64,000 bases of DNA from Casuarina equisetifolia (lineage: Eukaryota > Streptophyta > Magnoliopsida > Fagales > Casuarinaceae), in contig CM052355.1 of the NCBI GenBank assembly GCA_028551475.1, positions 13,599,543-13,663,542 on the forward strand, written 5' to 3'. Below the pieces are notes generated by a model, which did no database searches, had not been told where the DNA came from, and was given only the letters and a program-made list of their open reading frames with translations. Each line of letters starts with the position of its first letter. The stretch's first letter is position 1. The position numbers and the translations under genes were made by a program. This document shows, piece by piece, positions 46,473 to 59,600 of the stretch.

Positions 46473-47659
46473 TTTTTAATATCCATCTCCTGAAAACCCT
46501 AAAAACATGTCTCTTCCTTTTCTTTCTTCTCTTGAAAACTCTCTCAAACTCTTTTAAAATTCAAATGCCCACCTACATTTTCAACCATGTTCCATTGCCC
46601 GTTGTTTGGTGGTGTGGTCTCCTTTGACCCATTGTTTGATCGTGAGCATGGGTTACAATGGAGACTTCTCTTGCAATGTGCATGAAGAAAAGGGGTTCTA
46701 TCTCACATCCATCTCCATATCATGTCTAGCGTGATGGTTTTGTTCTAGGTGTTTTCATTCAAAAGGATGTGCATGTAGACCAACCTTTGATCCTTAGTTC
46801 ATCTCCAATGGATGGTTCCAATGATACTTGCAAGGTTTGTCTCTATCTACCCTACTTTCCTTGTTATTGAATTTTTTGTTAATCATGTATGGGGCTTAAT
46901 GATGAAAGCATTAGGAGTAGTGGATTTGATGCATTTCATGATGGGCAATGGAATGAGCTTTGGATTATAGAGAAATTGGAATGGAATAGTAATAGGAAAT
47001 TCAAAAATATAAAGGGCTGAAAAGGTAAAGATTGGAAAATAAATGACTGAAAGGTAAAAATAGTAATTTAAATGCAAGAATAAAAATAATTGGAATGTAA
47101 AAAGCTGGAAAGTAAGAACACAAAATTTAAAAAGGTAGAGCTTAAAAAAATGAAATTCAATGATTTCTCCAAAAGTTCTTTCAAAAGTTCTTACAAGGTT
47201 TTGCTTATAATTGAAATAACAATGTCTTTAAATAAATAACTAAACTTAATGCTAAAAGGATTAGAAATCCTTAAAACCTAATTCTTATAGGATCTAGGAT
47301 CCCTAAAATTAAGGAAATTAAAATCTAATCAAATCAAGATCTTAACAAATCAAGGATAGGATCCCAACAAATTAGGAACAAAATCTTAAGAAATCAAGGA
47401 TTTCAACAAATAAAGAAATCCTAGATAATTAAGAACATTGATAATTTAAGAATCCTAAAATAACACAATTAAGGAGTCCTAAACATATCAAAATTCCTAG
47501 AGAATTTCTGGGATGCCTTTTAAGTTTGGGCTTCTTGGACCTAAACATGTAATTGTTAGGACATTTAACATATGGGCTAGGCCATTAGCTTGGGTTGGTA
47601 TCGTTGCTCTCGCATAAAGATCTCTAGATTGTTTTGATTTGACCCTAATCTGAGTAGAA

Positions 47660-49420
47660 TTTCAAATTGGCATGGTGTACACAATGTTTATTGGTGTTCA
47701 ATCACCATTTTAATTTATTTAAATGGACCTTAGAGTATGAGAAATATGGGAAATCTACTCACAAAGCCATGTGGGTCAATGTATACAAACTTAAGATAGT
47801 TGGGCAAGTGTCAAGCATGTTTCACACAATAGGTTCCTTTTTAGGGAAGTTTATCTATGGGGATAAAATAACCTTAAAAATGAAGCAACCTATAATGGCA
47901 AGGCTATGAATCAAAATAGATACTCATTCTCCATGAGTTGATGCAATTAATTTTAGAGTTGAAGAAGGTTTTCAAAGAACCTTACCCATGGAATACAGTG
48001 AGTTCCAATGTTGCTATAGTTGTGGATACCTAGGACATATAACGCAAAGAAGCAACAATAAAGTTGTTCTTGTTTTGTTTGGAATGAACTAAGGAAGAAC
48101 TTGAGTCATAGGTCCTAATAGATAGGGACAACCTTAGGGCATGGAAAAGAGCCAAAATGCAAAAAACCCTTTTTTAATGGATGGTTGTCCCTCTCTTTAA
48201 GAGAAGAAACCTACCTTAGCTACTAAGACACTTTAGGATGATTGTTCTTAAAAAGGAAAGAGGTTGCAAATACTAATGTGGATGAGCAATCAAGGAAGAA
48301 GAGAACCAACATAATGATGAGGGGGTACATAAGCGGACACCCCCCAATAGCCTTCATTTTAGGTAGAAAATGTTCAAATTTAGGAAATGCACAACAAGAA
48401 GATATTTTAAATGAAGAACCCAAGTCCAAGCTAATTATACAAAAGTAAAAGAAAGTGTGGTTAGTATTGGAGTGGGAACAACAAATACATGCTCTAACAA
48501 AACAAACAATAGAGGAACATTTATATAACAAGTAAAAGTGGGAAAGGACAATGGAGGCTAAAGCCAAGGAGGCAAAGAAGAGACAAAAGAGGCCTTTATA
48601 GAGCAAATGTGATTAGAAATGGAAAGGTAAGATCCTGAGGCAATAAACATGGTGTGTAAACCTCTAAATGAAGATAACATAAGGAGTGTAGTTGTAGTTA
48701 TAAACCTTTAAATGGACTCAAGAGTTATGAATGAGAATGTAGCACTAACAAGGCCTAACATTCAAGAACATAACCTTAGACCTTGAAGAATCAATGTGTT
48801 GTGTAGGATTGAGGCTTAAGAAGGGTAGGGATATCTTTAGTATGAAGGTGCAAGTTACCTTTTCAGAGTTGTAAATGGACTTAGCTGATATCTTTTCAGA
48901 GGGTAAACATAAGACCAATATAATGCTTAAGGAAATCATCTTTAATATCCATGATGCAGTGTTGTATCATAGCAAGGAGGTTTATAATAGGCTAATGCAT
49001 ATTTATGTTGGCTTCATTGGTTGGGATTGGATGTGAAAAGATATGGGTAAAGGTATCATCCCACATTTTCACCATGATAAACCAACTGGTATAGAGGCCA
49101 CGAAGGCACAAGATATTGCGATAAGAAGGAATAAGGCCATAATGGAATGAAAGGAATGGTTAAGCATGGTGGAGCCTTGTGAACAAGGAAGAAACCCAAA
49201 GAAACAACCAAAGATTGCAAGGGTCCACAAACCACTATTTAATTTGCCTTTAATGGCTAACCAACCATTATGTATCCAAGAACCGTTTGAGGCAAACAAG
49301 GAGTTCCTTCCTAGGCTTACTAGAAGGAACATGTTAGTTCTTAACACCTTACCTCAACATGTGGAGATTCCATTTACAACTTATCCATCCTTTCCGCCGA
49401 CTAGGTTGTCCTAGAGGTTG
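47660..49420 (+). pseudogene. LINE ORF1 remnant with zinc knuckle
   Basis: The plus-strand reading at 47735-48060 contains 'VNVYKLKIVGQVSSMFHTIG', 'FLGKFIYGDKITLKMKQPIM' and, after breaks, 'EFQCCYSCGYLGHIT' near 48005, the arrangement of plant L1-type ORF1 proteins (a conserved domain, then a CCHC knuckle). The final Cys of the knuckle is not seen. Charged sequence to 48600 and a Pro-rich frame at 49166-49414 may be the ORF1 tail. Many stops make it non-functional. No ORF2 follows. Confidence 0.5.
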
Positions 49421-52400
49421 AAGTAGAAGGCGCAGTACTAGAGGATAGCTACTATGAAGAAAAAGACAACCTAAACTAACAGTTGGTGAAAAGTATTATG
49501 CTTTGTAAGGAAATATTACAAGTTGCAAGAGATGAATAGCCCTAAAAGAGTTAATTCGAAGGAAAATGGAACAATCGCTAAAAGCAATTCCTCCACATTT
49601 TAGAACATATTATCCTTTGAAGGTTCATCTTTCGTAATGACTAAGTGGTAATGTTGAATAGTTCTAGCTTGAAGTAAACACTAATTTCTCCCTAATAGGC
49701 TTCATGAGGGAATGGATGATATTTAAATGAGTTTATTTTGACATACTAGTAATAATGTATTTATGGATATGTCCTTATCTATAGTTACACAAGTCTATAT
49801 CATTTGTTATTAGATTATGTTATTTTTGTTAATGTATTTAGTAATTGATTCCTTTATTTTTTCAATTGTCTTGGTTGAAACTCATAGGGTGGGGAAATTG
49901 GGTCATAGAGTGCTAACCATGGTAGCATTCTCAAACAATTAGCGTTTCCCTTTTTGATAACCCTTTGTACTTTACAAGCACGGTTTATGTCCAACTTGCT
50001 TTGATATGCAGTGAACTATGCAAGTACCATCCTACTTATATATGTATGTATAAATATCCATCTCATTACTTTTGAATTTTTTATTTAGTTATTTCCATTT
50101 TAGTCTCTTTGTATTAGCTCATTAAGGCGTTCCATCAAACAAATAACATGCATTTAATTAATTGCGATCCTTTCTTGTGAAAATGGTATTGTTTCACTTT
50201 GACATTTATCAAACACTTGTAGGGTGCAATTAGATGGCTTTGTGGGATTTCTTTTAATTTGAAGTTGGTTCAAGTATTCTATCGATCACTTGCCATGAAA
50301 GCTTGGATAAACTCCAAATTTCTAAGTTATCCTCTTGACTAGTTTTCTTACTTAGCATTCCTTTAAACAGCATAGGTGTAGACCTTCAATTTGATGTTTT
50401 TCAATCTTTATACATTGTTTTCTTACTTGGGAGTTTCATTAAGCACTTGGTGGGTAGCATTGTTTGGCTATTTCCAAGTAATCAACATTCAGTATTTCAA
50501 AAGATTGAAGTATGTTAAATTGGTTTGTGACACCAACAAGGACTACATTATATGTTCCTCCCATTTGACACATGGAAGACCGAAGAAGATTGGTGAAGGT
50601 CTCACTTTTACGATGACTTTTCATGGTGACATAGTAAGCTTCTGCCTTGTAGAAGCAGTTGTTATGGTACTAGGATCTAACAAGTGACTTTAACAAATTT
50701 TTTCATCCAATGTCATTTTCGCTCCAAGTTGGGCAAAATGATAACAAAATGACATTTTGTCTAGAGTTAACCAAAAACTAAAATGTTATCATAACGGTAA
50801 GAAGGGGTATCGAAAGGAAAGCTGTAATAAGTTGAATGGGCCCCAATGTGAACATAAAAAAGTTACATAAATGCAAAAAAGAAGAATGTTACAAATTGAA
50901 TAGCTTTTTACCTAGATACAAGAACTTTCAAGGGAATTCTATTACCAACTTAACAACTTCAAGTTTAAGTCTTATGCACTTCGCTTTTAGCTAGCATTGA
51001 GTGAGCTAATAATCATGGAGTATTGAAAAGGGTAGTTATTTACTTTTACTTTTGCAAATTAAATTCAACAAGTTCCTTCATGGTTTCATACATGAAGGTA
51101 ACCTTTGGTTTTGGCTTACTTCAGTTCCACATTGACTACTTATAAATTCAGTTAGGATCTCTTTGTTAATGTTTTAATTATAAGTTATATGTTCCCTTCT
51201 TAAGCTTATGTTATGATGTGTGAGTGATCCCTCACCAAAAACAAAGTGACTGGTGAGCAAAATATTTGTCAGCTAGATATTTGGTTCTTTCCTCGACTTC
51301 ACTAGATTTAGCATGCAAGTTTTGTTAGTTTCCAAAACTTGTTTTTGCCTATATAATGTAAAGGAAGAATGTTTTAAAGCCTAATCTACATGCACAACAA
51401 TAGTGCGTGTTCTACATTCACTACCAAAGGATGTCCCATAAAGGTACATACAATGTTTAACTTGTGTCTTATCTCATGAAAATTTGAAATCAGCTTGTCT
51501 TAATTCATGATTTAATCCTAGTAGAGAACTTTATGCTAGGTTGTTTGTCTTGTCTCATAGAAAGCTAAATAAGCTTGCCTTAACATGTGATTTAATTCCA
51601 ATGGAGAACTATGTGTTAGGTTACTTGCATTGTTTGTTTTCTTTTTGGTGCTATAAGAATTATTGCATGAATGTTGTATCACCAAAGAAGTATATGCAAG
51701 TTGGAAAGTTTACTCTAGTTGCACTTACTTAGCAAGTTCTAATGTGGTATTAAAACATACCTTCTTTTCACTCTTGTTGGGTTTTCCAATTAGTGGCAAT
51801 ATGTTTCCTTCATTTTCAAACATGGAGGTGACTTCTTTCCTTTTTAGATCACGCATCCACAAATTTGGTTAGACTTATATTTATTGTTGCTTCTAAAGTC
51901 AAAAAATAATTGGCTTTAGTAGAATTCTTGGTTGCATTTCCTATGTTGAAATATCAATTCTAGTAAACCTTAATTGTTCCCCACATGAGTTTAACAATAT
52001 TTCAATCTATAGGTTGAGTTGTAAGTGTAGAATGACAACCATTTCTTGTGAATTAGTTTGGATGATGATTTTATCAAAGGATATGCAAGTTGATATGCCC
52101 TGACCCATAATTCTTTGTTATGGTAATAAAAAAACACAAAAGTTAGCCAAGACTCCTATGCAACATCAACATATGAAGCACATTACTATCAAGTACATCA
52201 ATAACACTACTATCTTCTTTCCAAGCTTGGGGTGTTGGATTTTTATTAATTGAAAGCTTACATTGCTCTACAATTTTTATTCATATCAAATCTTTCTTAG
52301 TCAGTCTAATCTTTCCTTTCCCTTTCTAGTATTTTTGTCTCACTTTTGATTGAATTTTGATCCTCAACATCTTTTTCCAATACAAAATTTTTTGTAAAGA

Positions 52401-53685
52401 ATTTTCAATTATCATAATTGGTTTCATCAAAGGGAGGTATATTTGATGATAAGCTTGGATTTATATTGGTTGCCTTTCCAAGTATATCTCTCTAGGTGTT
52501 TAGATATAAAACCAGAATTTTAGAGGGTCCCAAGAACAAGCTAACAAGGGTGAATTAGGTTTCTAATCAAATGTTCTATTTATATTTTTTTGTTTTAGTG
52601 ATCAACTAACTTAAATTGTTCTAGTAGAAAGGAATTCTCTAAAAAATACCAAATATATGAGAATATAAAATGAGAACAGCAATCAATCACGTTGCTACAA
52701 CAACAAATCTTATGAACTGAACACAAATATGATATTTTAGAAAATAGGCACACAAACAAAGATTGGAGTTGGGCACAGATTAGCAAAATCAAAAGCTTAT
52801 TTTTGTGTTCGCTTTCTCTTACTCTACCCCGAAGGCTCCAACTCTTCTTAAAGATAAACTCAGGGAGACGTTGCGTAAAGTTTGCAGCTTTTCGACCGTT
52901 GCCAACCTGTTCAAATTAGCACAAACCACAAGGCAAACCACAGGATTACGGTTCAAACTACGTTGGCACGATGTTGGGAACTGCGATAATCTCTTCTTCT
53001 AATGCCCTTGTCTGGGAAGAGTTCAGATTTGTCTTTCCCAGATATAGATAGAGACTTCAGTTTCTTCACAAGGCAAGCCACATTGGTTTCCTCCATTTAG
53101 CTGTCAGGACCACTAAATTACGCAGATTTTCAGGCATTTCCCAAAATATTTGAGAATTGTTCTAAGGATTAACGGAAAATAGAGTTCTATGTTTTATTTT
53201 CTAGAAATGCCTCGTTTATTTTCTAGAAATGTCTTAAAAAGTGTTACTTTCGGAAGTAAAATTGACTTTTAACATATATAATTTCCTTAAGAAACGCACG
53301 ACAATAATCTTTTTCACATAGTAACAAAATTCAATCAAAACTTCCTGGTCCAAATAATTCATCCAGAGTAGAATTTGTCAAAACTCCAAAAACACCAAAT
53401 AATCTGAAAAATCATATTAAATAAGATCAAACCAGGCATATCTGCCAAAAATGAAGAATTGACTACATTATACACTATTGCAGAACGCAAGAAACCAATA
53501 GCACATGGTCAAAAAGTGCTACTTAATAGCTATGCTACAATACCAAATGTTACGATAACATCAAACTAGATAAAATAGCGAATCCATACGTTCCAACAAA
53601 TATTTGAATAAAGCAACTGCCTGTAAACGTACTCCGTCTCTCCGTCATTTACAAGGGTGATATTTCCTCGTCTTTATTTTCTGCT
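49421..53685. other. Gene-poor AT-rich region downstream of MOR1
   Basis: No recognisable gene. It contains a short tandem repeat at 51466-51627. Frames of 60-100 codons at 50391-50687, 51541-51872 and 52805-53002 lack domains. The end next to 53686 should include the MOR1 3' UTR. Confidence 0.4.
51466..51627. repeat. Two tandem units of 81 bp
   Basis: Units start at 51466 and 51547 (GTCTTRTCTCAT), sharing AGCTTGYCTTAA, GTGATTTAATYC (CATGATTTAATCC in the first) and GAGAACTWTRTGYTAGG. They are about 75 percent identical by eye. Confidence 0.75.
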
Positions 53686-56600
53686 TTACAAATGTTCAAT
53701 TGTCCCACTTTTGAGTCTCTCCATCCGCGCTTGAAGCCCAGATAACGCTTTCTCATCCATTGGAAGAACCCCACTCTGCTCTGTATTCTCTCCTCCAGTG
53801 CGGTCCGATGCATGAGGAATCTGGGTGGAAAATCCATGGTTTAAGTTGTCATTCATAGACATCAGTGGCCTGCTTCCTGCATCCGGATTCCCAGCTGCTG
53901 CAGCTAATTGCATGCTCCTCATCCTTTCTCTGATAGCATCTAATGTGCCACTGGTTACTGCTGTTTCCAAAAAAAGCTCATCTTCATAAATGAGCAAAAA
54001 AGCAGCCCCCCAAAAAATTAAAAAAACACGAGAAAATCAGAATCAGTAGCATGGCTTACCTCCAGTTATAAATCTCTCACTTCTTTGTTCACCTACTGAG
54101 TTCTCAGAGGTGAATCCCCTGGAAGAAAGGGCATTAATGGTCCTGCTGTCTTCACTATACAATGGTGGTAAAGTAAAATTTGTTGGGTCAGACTTTACAC
54201 TCAATGATTTTGCATCATTTAAAGCATTTGTATGTACAGGGGAAAGAGGCGCAAATTCAGGTGAAGTAGTTAAGGCCACTGGAGGAGGGGTTGGCATTGG
54301 TAGACTAGAGGGTGTCCTTCCAGCTGCAGCATTCTTCTCCATCTGCGAAAGGGCAACATTTACTAACCGTATGCACAATTTAAGTTATAATCTGAGAATA
54401 GTTACTTAATCACTGTGCATGGGCATGCACACATCTTGTACAGCTACAGATTTTTACTTAATCATTTTTAGGCTGCAGTAAACAATTCACAGGCAAGAAT
54501 GATGAACCAACCTGAGCTAAACCATCTCTTATGTAAGTTCGAAATGCCTCACTAGCATTTTGGAGCTGAGAAAATATATCAACCTGAAATATGGCAAAAA
54601 CTTTAACCAGTAATCAAACAGCTAGACAAAAATTACAAGCGTCAATTGCCTTTCGATTCAACAAATGAAAGGACAGTCTACCATGCATTTTCCAACTGGA
54701 AACAACGACTAACTAACCTTTGGGTACAATTGAGTTATGCGATATAGCTCATAAAGACCAATAGTACATGTTTGCTTGTCACCAATTTTCTTGAATATAG
54801 CAGCAAGTTCTTGCTGTCAGGGGAAGGCAACCAAACATCATTATTGAATACGAGTAGGAGCAACAAATGAACAAATATCCAAATACTATGCTCCACAAGC
54901 CGGCAAAAATGATACCTTCAACTGAGCATCAGAAGAATGTGTGCCAGATGATGGATTGTTGGCCACTGAATCACCCCAATGCGTCTGCCCCCCTGGCCCT
55001 GAGGAAGTCAACATTCTTGCTGCAGCTAAAGTCTGAGATATAAAAAGGAGTAAGAAGGTAATTCTCCATCCAGAATGAATAAATTGAGAAAAATGCCCAT
55101 CTCTAGACTAGATCAGTACCTCGAGATTAAGATCAATATAGGCAAGTATAATTGGCTGGGGTTTCATATCTATAGGAACCATAGAAAGGTGACCCTTGAT
55201 AGCAGCTCCACGAAGCTTCACAAGTTCATGTAGTACAGTTTTGACCATACGTAATGGTTTGTCATCAGCACCAGCTCTATCGCAAATTAATATTGAAATG
55301 GCCCGCAAAAGAAGAAGAAATTGGTCATAGGGTATCAAGACACAAGATTAAACTATAAATGCAGGAAAAGTACTTGCTGCAAAAAACTAGCACACACAAA
55401 TAGCAGAAACCTTATTCACAAAATAAAAATATGAGCAATAAAGCAAATACCTCCTCCTGATTTCCTCCATCCCCAAGTCTTGTAGGTACAAATGGATGCT
55501 TTGAAGGATGCGATCAAGATCCACATCATATATGGTGCTTTGAAGAACCTGTATCACAGAGAAAAGACTATTAAAGCTCACAATAATCAGAAAAAAAAAT
55601 CTAAAAACATATTACACAAACGCATCATTCAAATGGGTACAAGTTCTCCCTAGAAAAATTCCCTGCATCCATCAAACTCCAATGACCGACTCTTATAACG
55701 ATTTGGTTGTCATCTAAGGTAAATTATGAATCACACAGCTCTTAGTGGTAATAACTATCTTCCATAGGAAGCATTCAAATTCACCTAATAAAATTGTCAG
55801 GTCTACCTCCGGAAAAAATCCAAGAACAGTACTAAGTCATTACCTTAAGACATAACCATGGCACTGTAAGGACAACTTAGAAGTCCCTTTTTCTTTTCAC
55901 TTTTATGTTACGGACTGGCAGATGATTTAAGTAATATTTCCAGTTTTACGAATTCTAAAATCATTTAATGTGAATACACCGTGATTAGACTTTCTATATA
56001 CAGCAATACACTTCAGCAAGACAACTAAAATGCAAACATATATAAAAGATTCTGAGAAACAAAGTAACAAATGTACATGAAACCAAAAAGTAACCTTTGT
56101 AAGTTTGATTAAGCATTTAACAACCAAATCAGAGAACTTCTGATTTCTGGCAGCAACTGACTCATTTGATGCCACCGAAGGCCATCTTGACGGATCCAAT
56201 GGACGTAAGAGATTAATCAGAACTACAAATGATGAAGTTCGATCTGCATTGTCCTGTACATACCACAAGTATAATTAACAGAGGAGCAAAACGTAATGCA
56301 ACATGGATAGATTTTCAACTTTCAACTAAACGCTAACCAAAATCTTCAGCATCAACACATTCAATGCTTTCAACAGTTGACTTCCATCATCCATATGGGG
56401 AACCCTTTCATCCAATAGCCAAAGCAGAAGCTCAGTGATTAGCCTGTCAAGTGTACTCTCCTTGACAGCATATGCAAGTCTTTTATTTTGAAATGTCTAG
56501 AAAAAAGCCCATATCGTTAGAATACTGTAACAAAATAATCACTTGATAATCTGAGACGAGAAATTTGAGTTTCCTGAACCTATACATGCACAAAAGGAAT

Positions 56601-59600
56601 AGAACACAAAATTCAGGCCATTTGGATGGTAAATTTACCTGCATTAGTGTGTTTAGGACATATTTACAAGACCTGGATGAAGCTCCAGTCAGACTGAAGT
56701 CAAAAGTCTTTGCTACCTATTAGAAGAAATAACAATAACAATATGTAATTTTGAGACGCAAGGAAGACAGGAAAAGGCAGCGGAGGCAGTGTATAATTAA
56801 CTAGTTGATAAGAAATATAAATGTAATTACCTTATTTGCCAAGCATGAAACCAGCCTGTCTGAATCCTTCACAAGTTCATCCATTGCACTGCCATCTGGA
56901 TCACTAGTGGCCTGAGCCAACTCATGACACACAACTTTCATTCCTTCAACAGACTGGAGAACAAGCATATTTCAAAGCTTAATAACTCTTTCACAATGTA
57001 ATTAGATGAAAACATGTATAAGCACAACTAAGGAGTTCATAACTCACTATCACTGCAATTCGTTGACACACCCAAAAGTTTAGCTACCGGAATACACAAA
57101 ATTGATACAGAAAACAAACCAAAGACAAACAAGCAATCATAAGACAATTATACCAAAGAAGCATGAGAAGATAACCACAACGCCATCAAATAGCCAGGCT
57201 TTAGGTTCAGATGAAGCCACCACCTTAGACCATGTGAGGAGATATGGGTTCAGAATTAGATGAAGAACAAAAGTACATTTCTTATTTTAACATACAAGAA
57301 ATTCAACAAAATGGTAATCTATGAGCATTTACATATTTTTACACACATAGATAGATAGGTAGATAGATATATATATTTGTACATGTGGACCGATCATGCA
57401 AAAGTGCCTTTTCATCACCCTCTTTCTTCATTTTACAAGATATTCCAATTGCAGAAATCCCCGTCCAAACCCCACACCTTGCGATACAATTCCAGTCATG
57501 CACAGATCATACCAGCAGTCAAATACTAAAAACCGAAATACAAGATTTACAAGTCAACAGGAAGACAAACACAAGAAGCAGCAGTGAGCAAAAGCATGCA
57601 ATGATTCCCAATAGACATTATCCTTCTTTCACTATATAACTGAGTCTAACGAGCAGTAGGAAACTAATCAGTGATGTAGAAATCAAGATTTACTTGCTAC
57701 ATATAACCCAATTTACTTATTCCATTTAATAGAGGAACTTCTGCAAGTTTCTGTTTGGGCACATTCAGACACAAACTGATCATGACACGCATCAATACGC
57801 ACAAATCAAATATTTGCATTTCACAGGTGATGACTGTGCACTTAAGAAAACAAGTTGACACAAGCTAAGCTGAGACCTGCTCGGGAGATCCAAAGGAAAT
57901 GATATCAAGAGCTTCATTCCAGTCTGTGGGGCCACTGGCACCAGCCAGAGGATGAGGTACCAACGGCTTGTCCATTGGAAGCTCAGTATGACTATAGTTC
58001 TTCCTGGAATTGAACAACATTAAAAGTATGACATGTAAAATGTGCATAACAACAATAATAAGGAACCGAACATTAACAGTATAGAGATGTATACTGTGCA
58101 CACAAGAAAAGGCACTAAAAAAGGTTCAAAAGTCAGAAGTATCTAGGGTACCTTGGATATATTGGGCCTGAAACAGATCGTGAAACTTCCCCACTTTGCT
58201 CTGCTTCCTCAGAGCTGGTGATCAACAGAGAAAACAAAAGGTATATCCAAAAAATGTTCAATGTAACGTGGCAACAAAAGTTATCACACTTGCCTATTTG
58301 CAGTTACAACAGTTCATGCAATTTAAAAGAAAGTCTTCCTTCAACAAAAATTTCCAGGTCCATCAGTGCCTTTGTGACTGAATGAGTTGTCGAGCACCAA
58401 AAAAATTTGTACACAGGAACCATGAGCAGAACTTTTTTTCTAAATCATGCTGGGTCCTTCTTGTCCATTTCTTTTCTACTTTAATAGAAAACTTCGTAAA
58501 AACTAGTGCTGTAAGTTCCACTGATCAAAACACAAGATGCTTAAATGAAATGATCACCATGAAAAACAATGGATAAACATCTAAATCAAACTTCAGCTTA
58601 GACTCACCCACCCCGGAAGGGAAAAAAAAAAAACTGTGACAAGATCGTATGTTAATAGCATCACAAGTTCTGCCCCTAACTTTTTCGTAATCCAACAATA
58701 CAACATGCCAGTAGTATCAGTAAAACACTGATTCTCACAGATTGAATATCTTTCACATGAAATATTCAAGAAGAGCAAAGAAAAAAAATTATGTTACAAA
58801 TAATAGAGATGTGCATATCACAAGCATTAAGAGCATAACTGACCCATTTTCTCTAACAGAACGCCTTAAAGCAGCTCTAGCTTCACCAGGCCGTCCTTCT
58901 TTCTTCTTTTCCATCTCGCGTATCTGATAAAATGCATCCAGATTAGTTAATAGACACAGAAATAGGACAAAGCACAAATATTTACGTACCTTCCACTTAA
59001 ATCTATCGTCTAGCATGCTTTTCTGGGCATCTGTTAGCTTCCCAACATATCTCCATATGTCCTCACCTACAGAAAGTAGAAGCATAAAGTACTCAGCAAC
59101 AGCCAGGCAGCGAGAAAAAACGAACGCTAAGATTTGAACACCAATGACCTTAACTTTAAAGGATAATCATATACTTTTCTTAAGATATGAACCTCTATCA
59201 AGCCAAGGAAACAATTCCGAAACTTTTTTCGTCATAAATAAACAAAACATAAAATAAGACCAAAACTTTTAAGGAATTAACTTAAGAAAAGCATAGATCA
59301 TCAAAACAGGAGCTACATACATTAAGGTCATGACAAATATTTATTGCAAATGTGGTGTTCAGAGACCATGACATACCAAGAATCTTATAACCTAAAGCTA
59401 GTGTATTTAATGCTGCTTTCCTAATTTCACCATCTCGCTCTGCTGTCAAGCTTGCAACAATTTGCAATGACTTTAACTGTCCGCTAATCTGTACCAGCAA
59501 GAACGCACATAAGTATGCTAAGAAAACCTGAAAATCACAATAGTAGTGCATCAACAATTGATGTAGGAAACAACAGAAGCCTCTAATTTTACCTCAGCAG

